Assembly (NCBI GenBank): GCA_051025295.1
Contig: JBMGJV010000010.1
Strand: one strand, 5' to 3'
Length of the DNA stretch: 64,000 nucleotides
Origin: KBS-83 sp051025295
Lineage (GTDB): Bacteria > Acidobacteriota > Terriglobia > Terriglobales > Acidobacteriaceae
Every line of letters starts with the position of its first letter. Within the stretch, counting starts at the first letter, position 1. The translations under genes were made by a program, and so were the position numbers. This document shows positions 1 through 8,705 of this stretch, one piece after another. The notes beneath the pieces were generated by a model that made no database searches, had not been told where the DNA came from, and worked only from the letters and a program-made list of their open reading frames with translations.

Positions 1-340
1 TTTTTTTCACAACGAAACCCCAAATGTTGTTTTCTGTTCTTTGGAAGTCGTACTGCAGCAAAACGGCACGTGCAGCTCTGACCCACACAACGACAACTTG
101 ACAGAAAAAGGGGTACTTCTTCCCTAAAAAGTAGTAGGGAGCTGAACTCTTTACACGCATCGCACGCTGTGGTGTCCGGTGCAAGTGCTTGTGTGATCAA
201 CAGGTTTGAAAGTTAGGCTACTACACACAACTCGTTAGGACGACTACAGCGAGAGTAGAAGCATTCCCAAAAGCAACCCATCCCGACGGAAGGTCATTAC
301 TCCTGCAACCAAAGTGGCATCGGTCTGAGGTGCGCTACTC
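1..340. other. Non-coding left edge, AT-richer than the rest
   Basis: No convincing reading frame is present here. Base composition is visibly poorer in G+C than the neighbouring genes. A TTGACA hexamer at 98-103 could be a -35 element, but I see no good -10 at 16-18 bases from it. The stretch presumably carries the promoter and leader of the glycosyltransferase gene that follows, and possibly the tail of a gene beyond the window. Confidence 0.4.
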
Positions 341-1669
341 TTGCAGGCAGACGACACAGTGCCGCCAGAGCGAAAATCTTCTACCAACGGGAAGTCCCGC
401 GCGTCCCGCGAGGAGCGCGCATTGCGTGCACCGGCGACCCGTCTCGCGTTCCTGCTCAGTCGATATCCAGCCATCTCACACACATTTTTCCTGCAGGAGA
501 TTCGCGGACTCCGTGAGCTGGGCCTGTCCATCGCCACGGCGTCGATCAACGATCCGGACCGCCGGTTCGATCAGCTCACGGCAAGCGAGCAGCAGGAGAC
601 ACGCGCCACGTTTTATGTAAAGTCGATGCCACGGTCACGCGCCGTGCTGCAGTTGCTGGGCATCGCCCTCCGCTCGCCGAAGACGGTCTGGCGCGCACTG
701 CGCGCTTCGCAGCAGATGGGGCCTGCATCCTTCGTCCGTCGTATCTATTCGCTGTTCTATGTCGGCGAGGCGCTCCTGCTGAGCCGTTGGATGCGGCAGC
801 AGCGCGCTACCCATCTGCATGCGCACTTTGGTGGCGCCGTGGCTACGGTGGCGCTGATTGCCGCCGCAGCCGCACGGCTTCCCTACTCGCTGACCATCCA
901 TGGACCGGATGAGTTCTTCGACGAGCGGCACTTTCAACTGAAGGCCAAGCTGGAGCAGGCTGCGTTCGTGATCGCGATCAGCGACTTCTGCCGGAGTCAG
1001 CTGATGCGGATCGCCTCTCCCGAGGCTTGGCCGCGCTTCGACGTGGTGCGTCTCGGCATTCGGCCAGAGTTGCTGCCGCCGCGTCCTTCGCGTGCAAACG
1101 ACGGGTCTGCTCCCGTGCGCCTTGTGATGGTGGGCCGGCTGGTGCCGGCGAAGGGCCCGATGCTGTTGCTCGAGGCATTCCGGAAAGCACGCGCGGCCGG
1201 CGCAGCGGTGACACTCACGCTGGTGGGCGACGGACCGGTGCGCCCGGAGATCGAGCGCTTCCTAAAGGAGCATGGGCTGTGCGATGTCGTGACGCTTGCG
1301 GGCGCGCTCAACCACGACCAGACCCTGGCCGCTGTGGCTGCGGCGGATCTGTTTGTACTCGCGAGCTTTGCGGAGGGCATTCCTGTCGCGCTGATGGAAG
1401 CGATGGCGCTGGGTGTGCCGTGTATCAGTACGCTGGTGGCCGGAATTCCCGAGCTGATCGTAAGCGGACGCGACGGCATCCTGGTGCCTGCGGGATCGGT
1501 CGAGGCGCTGACCGAGGCGATCCTCCAACTGGCGCGGGATCCGGAGCAGCGGCAGCGGCTGGGCGAATCCGGTCGCCAGCAAGTGCTGCGCGAGTATCTG
1601 CTCGACACCAATTTGCAAAAACTGGCGGAGACGTGGACGCGTCGGCTTTCTGCTGAGGAGACCCAATGA
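341..1669 (+). CDS. Glycosyltransferase family 4 (WcaL-like)
   Basis: This is a GT-B fold glycosyltransferase that should move a sugar from a nucleotide donor onto a lipid-linked or polysaccharide acceptor at the cytoplasmic membrane. The N-terminal half carries LLSRYPAISHTF, typical of WcaL/AmsK-like exopolysaccharide enzymes. The C-terminal half has the donor-binding features VGRLVPAKGP and EGIPVALMEAMALG (the E-x7-E motif). The start is uncertain. TTG at 341 has GAGGTG about 8 bases upstream. TTG at 422 has GAGGAG six bases upstream and would give the N-terminus usual for the family, dropping a polar leader of 27 residues. The gene overlaps the next by four bases, so the two are co-translated. 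The exact sugar and acceptor cannot be read from sequence. Confidence 0.85.
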   Translation: MQADDTVPPERKSSTNGKSRASREERALRAPATRLAFLLSRYPAISHTFFLQEIRGLRELGLSIATASINDPDRRFDQLTASEQQETRATFYVKSMPRSRAVLQLLGIALRSPKTVWRALRASQQMGPASFVRRIYSLFYVGEALLLSRWMRQQRATHLHAHFGGAVATVALIAAAAARLPYSLTIHGPDEFFDERHFQLKAKLEQAAFVIAISDFCRSQLMRIASPEAWPRFDVVRLGIRPELLPPRPSRANDGSAPVRLVMVGRLVPAKGPMLLLEAFRKARAAGAAVTLTLVGDGPVRPEIERFLKEHGLCDVVTLAGALNHDQTLAAVAAADLFVLASFAEGIPVALMEAMALGVPCISTLVAGIPELIVSGRDGILVPAGSVEALTEAILQLARDPEQRQRLGESGRQQVLREYLLDTNLQKLAETWTRRLSAEETQ

Positions 1670-2676
1670 CAGGAGACACCGCAGCGTTCGACGTTTCGAT
1701 CGTGATCGTTTCGTTCAACACGCGCGACGTGTTGCGCGAATGCCTGGAGGCGCTCGCTCGTGAGTCGGAGGGCTTGCGCGTGCAGACGCTGGTGGTCGAC
1801 AACGGATCGAAGGACGGCTCCGTCGAGATGGTGCGCGAGCGTTTCCCGCAGGTGGAACTGATCGAGACGGGCGAAAACCTCGGCTTCGGGCGCGCCAACA
1901 ATCTAGGGTTTGAGCGAGCGCGGGGCCGCTACTTTGTCTTGCTTAACTCGGACGCGTTCCTCACGCCGGGCGCACTTCACCGCTCGATCCGGCATATGGA
2001 CGAGACGCCGCGCGCGGGCGTCGGTGGCGGGCAATTGATGGGCCGGGATGGCAGCTGGCAGGCCTCGGGACGCCGGTTTCCGACCCTCGCGTCGGACATC
2101 TTCATGTACAGCGGCCTGTCGGGCCGTTTTCCCAAGTCGCGCATCTTCGGCAGTTACGACCGGACCTGGGTCGACCTGATGCAGCCGGCCCAGGTGGACT
2201 GGATCGTGGGCGCGTATTGCATCGTGCGGCCTGAAGCGTTGGCTGGCGCACGGGCCTCCGTAGGGCAGGCGTTTGACCCGCGCTTCTTCCTTTATTACGA
2301 GGAGGTCGACCTGTGTCGCCGGGTCAAGGAGGCTGGGTGGGAGGTCTGGTACTGGCCCGACATACTGGTGGTCCACATCGGTGGCGAGTCGTCCCGCACA
2401 GTCAAGCGTCTTGAAATGTCACGCAGTGGCGCGCAACTGACGCGTTGGCGCATGCGCAGCACACTGCTCTACTACCGCAAGCACCACGGACTGACCAGCC
2501 TTGGCGCCCGTGCGCTCGAGTTTGCCTGGAACCACTTCCGCGCGCTGCGCCGGGAGATGAGCCGCGATCCCGAACGACGCAAGGAGGCGGCGTACTTTCG
2601 CCAGCAGGCGGACCTGATGGAACAGGCCTGGCAGGAGACGCGAGGGGGCCGAAGTTCCCCACCCCAGCCCTGGTAG
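1666..2676 (+). CDS. Glycosyltransferase family 2 (rhamnosyltransferase-like)
   Basis: This is a GT-A fold inverting glycosyltransferase of the WcaA/RfbF rhamnosyltransferase type. The N-terminus has VSIVIVSFNTRD and the nucleotide-binding VDNGSKDGS. LLNSDAFL near residue 95 takes the place of the usual DXD metal site, and FFLYYEEVDLCRR is the common acceptor-side motif. At 336 residues it is of normal length and has no membrane segments apart from weak C-terminal hydrophobicity. The ATGA overlap with the preceding GT4 gene indicates one operon for assembling a surface polysaccharide. The donor sugar is unknown. Confidence 0.85.
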   Translation: MTGDTAAFDVSIVIVSFNTRDVLRECLEALARESEGLRVQTLVVDNGSKDGSVEMVRERFPQVELIETGENLGFGRANNLGFERARGRYFVLLNSDAFLTPGALHRSIRHMDETPRAGVGGGQLMGRDGSWQASGRRFPTLASDIFMYSGLSGRFPKSRIFGSYDRTWVDLMQPAQVDWIVGAYCIVRPEALAGARASVGQAFDPRFFLYYEEVDLCRRVKEAGWEVWYWPDILVVHIGGESSRTVKRLEMSRSGAQLTRWRMRSTLLYYRKHHGLTSLGARALEFAWNHFRALRREMSRDPERRKEAAYFRQQADLMEQAWQETRGGRSSPPQPW

Positions 2677-2861
2677 GGCGGCTGATCTGCGGCGGCGAAC
2701 TCTGCTGCGCGCCAAGAAGCCGTAGGAACGGCCCACTCCGGTCCGAGACCCGGTGTGTGACTATTACGCACCCTGAGGGTACTTCAGGCCTCCCGCCAGG
2801 TCGAAAACGGCTCCTATACTGAGAGCGCAAGCGGCCCGCGTGGGCTGCGGGAGGCGCGACC

Positions 2862-3773
2862 ATGGCGACGCAAACAGTATCCGGTTCGGAGTGGCTGGGC
2901 GGAGGCTCAATTTTGCAGCCAACCGAGACCGCATCGCAGGAGACCTTCCGCTCCAGCTTCGACGCACAGCCGTTCGAGTTTCACCACGCGCTGAGGGAGA
3001 GTCACCCGCTCTTCAATCTGGCGGCGATCCGACGCCTGCTGGAGGTCCCGTCGGTCAAGAACGGGATCGCTTACGATGCCGGCGATGTTCGGGTGGACCA
3101 GCGCTGGGATTCCCTGCCGCAGGAGAAGCCCCCGATCGAAGAGGTCTTCGACAACATCAGCAACTCGGGCGCGTGGATCGTGATGCGCCACGTCGAGCGC
3201 GTGCCAGAGTACAAGGCGATCCTTGATGAATGCCTGACCGAGGTGCGCCGCCTGAGCGGGCGTGAGGTCAGCCAGGAGGAGAAGAGCCGCGAGGCCATGC
3301 TGTTCATCACGTCGCCGCGCCGCGTCACGCCGTACCACATCGATCGCGAATGCAACTTCTTAATGCAGGTTGCGGGCGAGAAGATGATCAGCGTGTTTGA
3401 TCGGAACGACCCGGAGGTGGTGCCGCAGCACGAGCTCGAGACCTTCTGGTCGAAGGACAACAACGCCGGGGTCTACAAACCGCACCTGCAGGATCGCGCG
3501 TTTGTCCGCACCATGCGGCCGGGCACTGGCGTGCACATCCCGGTGAACTTTCCGCACTGGCTCCAGAACAGCGACAATGTGTCGATTTCGCTCAGTATCA
3601 GTTACCAACACAAGGACTGGAGGCGCAAGAATGTCTACCAGGCGAACTACTATCTGCGCCGCATGGGCCTTAACCCAACCCCTCCTGGGCAGTCGGCCGC
3701 CTTGGACTCGACCAAGCGGGTGTTGATCGAGGCGCTGCAGCGGACGAAGCGACTGGTGAAGCCGAAGAAGTAA
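2862..3773 (+). CDS. JmjC/cupin-like Fe(II) dioxygenase-type protein
   Basis: The 303-residue protein has a double-stranded beta-helix signature. YHIDRECNF places a His-x-Asp pair at H159/D161, and GTGVHIPVNFPHW supplies the distal histidine (H232, or H225), the usual 2-His-1-Asp iron site of JmjC and cupin-4 hydroxylases. Members of this clan use 2-oxoglutarate and O2 to hydroxylate proteins or small molecules. Whether this one binds 2-oxoglutarate cannot be judged by eye. A TATACT hexamer at 2815-2820 is a candidate -10 for its own promoter. It ends just before a terminator hairpin shared with the convergent flavoprotein gene. Its place beside glycosyltransferases, a monooxygenase-like flavoprotein and an ATP-grasp enzyme hints at a tailoring role; this is inference. 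Confidence 0.7.
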   Translation: MATQTVSGSEWLGGGSILQPTETASQETFRSSFDAQPFEFHHALRESHPLFNLAAIRRLLEVPSVKNGIAYDAGDVRVDQRWDSLPQEKPPIEEVFDNISNSGAWIVMRHVERVPEYKAILDECLTEVRRLSGREVSQEEKSREAMLFITSPRRVTPYHIDRECNFLMQVAGEKMISVFDRNDPEVVPQHELETFWSKDNNAGVYKPHLQDRAFVRTMRPGTGVHIPVNFPHWLQNSDNVSISLSISYQHKDWRRKNVYQANYYLRRMGLNPTPPGQSAALDSTKRVLIEALQRTKRLVKPKK

Positions 3774-3799
3774 TCCAGGGACAAGAGAGAGCAAAAAGA

Positions 3800-3819
3800 G
3801 GGGAGCCCGAGGGCTCCCC
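3800..3819. terminator. Hairpin between convergent genes
   Basis: GGGGAGCC and GGCTCCCC form a perfect 8-bp stem with a CGAG loop. AAAAAGA lies to the left and a short T run to the right. It sits between two convergent stop codons and probably ends transcription in both directions. Confidence 0.7.
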
Positions 3820-3855
3820 TTGCGCGTTTCAAACTTGTTGGTCAGCAGTCCGGGC

Positions 3856-5109
3856 TCAAGCAGCCTGCGCTCGCGGGGCGGGGGCATAACTGGCCCGCTG
3901 CGAGCGACGAACGAGATGCCGCTCCAGTCGCTTGGCCGTATAGGCAGAGCCATAGGCGAAGCGCATCATCGAGCCGAAGCTGAGTGCCGACGAGATGCCG
4001 ATGAAATAAAGCCCGGGGATACTGCTCTCGAAGTGGCTGGAGAGCACCGGAATGTGATCCACGGTGCGGATCTGGCGCTCAAGGTCCGGTCGCAGAAAGG
4101 GCAAGCGGCGGAGATCGACGTGGTAGCCGGTCGAAGCCACAATGTGGTCGAAGGCAATCTGCTCGATCGACCCATCGCCGCGCGCGAATGCGACCAGCGG
4201 CCGGCCTTCGCGCATCTCGGCAGTGCGGACCTTGACGCTGGTCAGGACGCGAACCTTACCCTCGATGCGCTCCCGCATGGGCCAGCCGGCCGAGGGGCCG
4301 AGCAGCCGCTGCAGCAGGTCCATCCGCGTACGGGCGGGCAGGTAGCGGAACAGGTGAGGAAATTCGGTCAGCAGGCGCGATTTCCATCCCGGTCCGAGGC
4401 CCGATCCAGGACACCGCAGCTTCTCAAGCATGGTGCGCTCGCGGTCCACCGGCTTGGCATGAAATTTGAGTGCAGTCCGGCGGGAGGCGATCGTTACCTC
4501 CGCCCCGGCCTCCTGCAGCAGCGCGGAAAGGTCAATCGCTGAGGCTCCGCCGCCCACGACGAGCACCTTCTTGCCCGCCAGCCTGGACGGATAACGAACC
4601 TGGGAGGAGTGGCTGAGCACGTCCGATGGCAGACCGCGCAGCACCTCCGGAATCCATGGATAGTGTGAGATGCCAACGGCAAGGACGACGCGGCGTGCGA
4701 CGAAGCTCTCGCCCGTATCGAGTGTCAAGACGAAGTTGCCGTCGCCGCGCTGCAGATTGACGAGCTTCGCGTTCTCCAACTCCGGGACCATGCGGCGCTG
4801 AAATTCGCGGCAATAGTTTGTGAACAGCTCAAGCGAGACCGGGATACATGTCGCGTGGTACGGCAGCTTGTGCTCTTCGCAGTAGTGGTGGAGCCGGAAC
4901 TTACCCTGCGGATCGGAAAGGTCGCTGGCAAAACCGTCACTCTTCAGCAGCATGCCCTCGGGCATCTGCTCGGACCACGTCTCCATCACGCGTCCTACGA
5001 TACGAAACGGCACTCCTGCGGCGTGTAGATGTGCTCCAAGTGAGAGTCCGTACGGGCCCGCGCCAACAATTGCCACTTCCGTGCTCTGCATCGATTCTCC
5101 GTCTGCCAT
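3856..5109 (-). CDS. FAD-dependent oxidoreductase, flavin monooxygenase-like
   Basis: A 417-residue flavoprotein with two dinucleotide-binding motifs: VAIVGAGPYGLS for FAD near residue 12 and VLVVGGGASAID for NADPH near residue 182. A third conserved piece, HIVASTGYHVD, is the ATG-like motif of class B flavin monooxygenases and ornithine hydroxylases. This layout belongs to NADPH-dependent N- or S-oxygenating enzymes, but the fingerprint FxGxxxHxxxW of true FMOs is not obvious (HSSQVRYP stands in its place). Substrate unknown. It converges on the JmjC-like gene and is divergent from the ATP-grasp gene, with about 240 bases between their starts. Neighbouring genes suggest secondary metabolism or surface-polymer modification. 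Confidence 0.75.
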   Translation of the reverse strand: MADGESMQSTEVAIVGAGPYGLSLGAHLHAAGVPFRIVGRVMETWSEQMPEGMLLKSDGFASDLSDPQGKFRLHHYCEEHKLPYHATCIPVSLELFTNYCREFQRRMVPELENAKLVNLQRGDGNFVLTLDTGESFVARRVVLAVGISHYPWIPEVLRGLPSDVLSHSSQVRYPSRLAGKKVLVVGGGASAIDLSALLQEAGAEVTIASRRTALKFHAKPVDRERTMLEKLRCPGSGLGPGWKSRLLTEFPHLFRYLPARTRMDLLQRLLGPSAGWPMRERIEGKVRVLTSVKVRTAEMREGRPLVAFARGDGSIEQIAFDHIVASTGYHVDLRRLPFLRPDLERQIRTVDHIPVLSSHFESSIPGLYFIGISSALSFGSMMRFAYGSAYTAKRLERHLVRRSQRASYAPAPRAQAA

Positions 5110-5347
5110 AAAACCGCGAGGGATTCTCCTAACTGTCGCTCAACCCTGACTCAGATGTCTTCGGAAAGAGGAAGGCTGTCATGACATCGGTTTTCGTCCC
5201 GATGGTTACGATCAACGTAAAAATTTCAGCACAAGACTTTTTGCCAGTTCAATACAGGGGATCGCCGTCAATAGGACGGCGCTCAGCCGTCCGGGGGTTT
5301 GCCGCATCTCGTAAGATGGAGTGGAGCGGTTGCCCCTCGAAACTGCC

Positions 5348-6634
5348 ATGGCTGAATCCTCCTCCAGCGCACCCATCTGCGCACTGCTGTTAGCCACGCA
5401 ACGCTGGCCTACGGGCGCGCGCCTTGGGCTGGCGCTCGCCGCGGCGGGGTTCCGCGTCAGTCTCTGGGGACCTCACGAGCATCCGCTGCTGGCCACGAAG
5501 GCCTGCGCGCAACATTTCCCCAGTTCGATGTTCGAACCGATGGCCTCGCTCGAGTCTGCCGTGCTCGCAGCAAAGCCGCGACTGATCGTGCCATGTGACG
5601 ATCTGGCCACGCAGCGCCTCCAGGCACTCGGCCATGACGCGATGACGAACAGTGGCAAGCGTGCACTGCTCTCGTTGATCGAGCAGGCGATCGGGTCGCC
5701 GGAAGAACTGGGCCGCTTAACGGCGCGCAGTTACGTTCTCGGAATCGCGGCGGAGGAAGGGATCGCGGTGCCACTCAACGCGCCGGTCCAGACGCCCGTG
5801 CAGTTGCGGACTTGGCTCGATGCAAATGGCTTCCCTGCTTTCCTCAAGGCGGACGGCACCTCCGGGGGCATCGGCGTGCGGCCGATCCACAACTATGAGC
5901 AGGCCCGCACCACGCTGCGGACAATGGATACGCCGCCGCACCCGTTGCGAGCGTTGAAGCGCTTCACCTTTGATCGCGACTCGACGCTTCTGGGACCGCT
6001 GGTGCGGCGGGAGCGACCGGCGATCAGCGTGCAGCGTGCGGTTCCCGGCCGCGATGCAAACAGTGCGCTGTTCTGCTGGCGGGGCAAGGTGCTGGCGTCG
6101 ATCAGCGTAGAGGTGCTGGCGACCGCTTACATGCGCGGCCCATCGACGGTGTTGCGTCGCATTGAGCATCCTGCGATGGATCGCGCAGCAGACGTGCTGG
6201 CGGCTCGGCTTGGATTATCCGGCTTTTATGGACTGGATTTCATTCTGGAGGAGCAGACTGGCGCACCCTGGCTGCTCGAAATGAACGGCCGCGCCACCCA
6301 GATCTCGCACCTCGCACTGGGCGCAGGACACGATCTGGCTGCTGCGGCCTTCTCGGCGGTGACGGACACGCCTCTGCACCCGCGAGCGATTGTTACCCAG
6401 GCAGATACGATTGCGCTCTTTCCGCAGGAGTGGCAGCGCGATCCGGCGAGCCCGCTGCTCAAGACCGCCTTCCACGACGTGCCGTGGGACGCGCCGGGCT
6501 TTGTGCGCTTCTATGTCAACCAGCGCGGCGGATGGCGGCGGCTGCTGAGCCACCAGTACTGGCGCGAGCGTCGCAGCGGGAAGCAGATTCTCGAAGGCGC
6601 CGCGACCTCAAAGGCAGCCTCCCGCATTCCCTAG
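5348..6634 (+). CDS. ATP-grasp domain protein
   Basis: An ATP-grasp ligase-type protein of about 428 residues. The N-terminal third resembles a preATP-grasp Rossmann domain (LIVPCDDLATQRLQ). The central part has FPAFLKADGTSGGIGV, the glycine-rich ATP loop with its lysine. The C-terminal part has GLDFILEEQTGAPWLLEMNGRAT, the metal-binding E...N pair typical of carbamoyl-phosphate-synthase-like ATP-grasp proteins. Such enzymes join a carboxylate to an amine, thiol or similar group through an acylphosphate. ATG at 5348 was chosen over an in-frame GTG 27 bases earlier, though neither has a strong ribosome site. The substrate is unknown. It is convergent with the SDR gene, which ends 11 bases away. 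Confidence 0.75.
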   Translation: MAESSSSAPICALLLATQRWPTGARLGLALAAAGFRVSLWGPHEHPLLATKACAQHFPSSMFEPMASLESAVLAAKPRLIVPCDDLATQRLQALGHDAMTNSGKRALLSLIEQAIGSPEELGRLTARSYVLGIAAEEGIAVPLNAPVQTPVQLRTWLDANGFPAFLKADGTSGGIGVRPIHNYEQARTTLRTMDTPPHPLRALKRFTFDRDSTLLGPLVRRERPAISVQRAVPGRDANSALFCWRGKVLASISVEVLATAYMRGPSTVLRRIEHPAMDRAADVLAARLGLSGFYGLDFILEEQTGAPWLLEMNGRATQISHLALGAGHDLAAAAFSAVTDTPLHPRAIVTQADTIALFPQEWQRDPASPLLKTAFHDVPWDAPGFVRFYVNQRGGWRRLLSHQYWRERRSGKQILEGAATSKAASRIP

Positions 6635-6645
6635 CGTCGGCTCCT

Positions 6646-7371
6646 CTACAGGCCCAGGCCGCCATCGACGCTGAGGATCTGACCCGTGATGAAGCGCGGC
6701 CCGGTGGCAAAGAAAAGCACTGCCGCGGCGACATCATCCGGAGTGCCGTTTCGGCGCATCGGCGTCTTCTCGATGAAGTGCTCGTAGCCGGCATCGACCT
6801 CTCCGTTGACGATCATGCCCGGTGCTACGCAGTTCACGCAGATCTCGGGCGCCCACGCCTTGGCCATGGTCTGAGTCAGCATGTGCAACGCTGCCTTGGA
6901 CACACAGTAATGTCCATGGGTGGCCCACGGATGCAGCCCACCGAGCGACCCGATGTTCACGATGCGGCCCTGCCGCTGCTTCAGCTCTGCATGGGCGGCC
7001 TGCGCCATCAGGAACGGTCCGCGGGTGTTGGTGTTCAGCATCGCGTCCCACTGCGCTGGTTGGATCGACTCGAGCGGCTGGGTTGAGAAGGCCCCTGCAT
7101 TGTTGACCAGCAGATCGAGCCGCCCCATCTCGCCCATGGCTGCATCGACCGCAGCGCGAACACTGGCGGGCTCGCCGACGTCGCACGGCACCGCGGCAGC
7201 GCGCACCCCGTACTCGCCGATGGCATCGACCGTCTGCTGGGCTTCCTGCTCGGAGTTGCGATACGTAATGACCACATCGGCTCCATGCTGCGCCAGCTTC
7301 AGAGCCAGCGCGCGGCCGATCCGCTTTGCCGCGCCGGTGATCAGCGCGACCCTTCCTTCGAGTTCAGGCAT
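6646..7371 (-). CDS. Short-chain dehydrogenase, pteridine-reductase-like
   Basis: A 241-residue classical SDR. It has the cofactor motif TGAAKRIGRA at residues 13-22, the NNAGAF motif, a catalytic serine in NIGSLGG and the YxxxK pair in HYCVSKAA. The TGAAKRIG form is typical of FolM and pteridine reductases, which reduce dihydropterins with NADPH, but other SDR subfamilies share it. The C-terminus GQILSVDGGLGL is the usual SDR ending. It lies 15 bases downstream of the GH130-like gene on the same strand. Oxidoreductase class is sure; substrate is not. Confidence 0.8.
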   Translation of the reverse strand: MPELEGRVALITGAAKRIGRALALKLAQHGADVVITYRNSEQEAQQTVDAIGEYGVRAAAVPCDVGEPASVRAAVDAAMGEMGRLDLLVNNAGAFSTQPLESIQPAQWDAMLNTNTRGPFLMAQAAHAELKQRQGRIVNIGSLGGLHPWATHGHYCVSKAALHMLTQTMAKAWAPEICVNCVAPGMIVNGEVDAGYEHFIEKTPMRRNGTPDDVAAAVLFFATGPRFITGQILSVDGGLGL

Positions 7372-7386
7372 ATAGAGCGATTCTAC

Positions 7387-8598
7387 TCAGCGCGGCGCAG
7401 GTGAGAGCGCGACGCCGACACGCTGGTCTGCACAGCCGTAGTAGAGCCACCAATGCTCCTGGAACCAGACCAGCCCCTCGGCGAAGGTGGTGCCCGCGGC
7501 ATATTGCCCGCTCTGCTCCCAGGGCAGCTCCGGGCGGAAGATGGGCTGATCCGTGCGGGCCAGCAGGTGGCGCGGATCGTCCGCCGAAAAGAGCGCCTCT
7601 CCGACTGAGTAAGTACCGGCTGCGAGCGCCGGGTCGCGCGGCAGTGTAGGGACGGGTGGGCTGGGAGCAGCCTTGTCGGTTGCGTTCTTGGCGTTCGCAT
7701 TCTTGCCGTTGTAGAGCAGAACGATGCCCTTTTCGGTGAGCACTGGGGGCGGCCCCACCTCGGGCAGCCCGCTGTCGAACTTCCCTGCCCGCGCTCGCAT
7801 CAGGACCAGCGGCTGGTGCTTCGCGTTCTCGACCGGGGACCAGTGGACCAGGTCGTCTGAAGTGGCGAGGTGGATCTCGCCTTCGCCCCAGTACATCCAG
7901 TAGTGCCCGTGAATCCTGACCGCGATGCATCGGCCATGCGTCACGCACTCGGTGACGATTCCCGCAGACTTGTACTTGAGGCCACCCCAGCGGCTCATCC
8001 CAAATGCCGGGCCGTGCTTGACCCAGGTGTGCAGGTCGCGCGACGTCGCGATGCCGACGCGGTAGGTCTCGCGATTCCACTGTGTGTAGGTCAGGACATA
8101 GCTGCCATCCGGTGCTTCGACCAGTCGCGGATCTTCGGTGCCGCCAGGCCACTCGCGTGACTGCTCGCTGTCCCTCGCCGGATAGAAGACCGGCGTCGCT
8201 TCACGTTCGAAGTTCAGGCCATCTGTGCTGGTCGCCAGGCCGAGGCGCGAGGTGTGCATGCCGATCTGCATAGCGCCGGAGTCGTCTTCCGCGCGGTAGA
8301 GCATCACTACCTTGCCGTTGCGCACGACTGCGGCCGGATTGAAGGTGTGGAGCGCCTCCCAGTGCACGGGCTTGCCGAGGATCGGGTCCGAAAAGACCGA
8401 TTCGGGCCGGGCGGTGATGAGCGGCTCCGGGTGTGGAGGACGGGTGAGTGGTCCGATCTGCCATCCAGCGGGGATCCTCACAGAATCGCTGGACTGTTTG
8501 TTCGCGAGGGGCTGCGCGGAACTGGCGGTGAGCGGTACAAGCAGCAGCAGGGCGAATGGACTGAGCCACTTGCGAAAGGCGGTACGCTTGCCCGCCAC
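7387..8598 (-). CDS. Secreted GH130-like glycosidase/phosphorylase
   Basis: A 403-residue five-bladed beta-propeller protein with a signal peptide (hydrophobic residues 13-25, then ASSAQP). VMLYRAED and GGTEDPRLV (D156) are hallmarks of family GH130 mannoside phosphorylases and mannosidases, and CTHGRCIAVRIHGHYWMYWGEG continues the propeller pattern. GH130 enzymes act on beta-mannosides with phosphate or water; export to the periplasm favours a hydrolase here, because free phosphate-dependent enzymes are normally cytoplasmic. A GH43/GH32-like function is the main alternative. No sugar transporter is adjacent. Confidence 0.75.
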   Translation of the reverse strand: MAGKRTAFRKWLSPFALLLLVPLTASSAQPLANKQSSDSVRIPAGWQIGPLTRPPHPEPLITARPESVFSDPILGKPVHWEALHTFNPAAVVRNGKVVMLYRAEDDSGAMQIGMHTSRLGLATSTDGLNFEREATPVFYPARDSEQSREWPGGTEDPRLVEAPDGSYVLTYTQWNRETYRVGIATSRDLHTWVKHGPAFGMSRWGGLKYKSAGIVTECVTHGRCIAVRIHGHYWMYWGEGEIHLATSDDLVHWSPVENAKHQPLVLMRARAGKFDSGLPEVGPPPVLTEKGIVLLYNGKNANAKNATDKAAPSPPVPTLPRDPALAAGTYSVGEALFSADDPRHLLARTDQPIFRPELPWEQSGQYAAGTTFAEGLVWFQEHWWLYYGCADQRVGVALSPAPR

Positions 8599-8705
8599 TC
8601 TAGCAGCCGGAGCCTACAACAGACGGGCCCGAAGGAGGAAACAACAGCGATGAGCGGCTTGACTCGCTGTGCAGGCGGGACTAGTCTCGATTCAGAGGCG
8701 AACAA

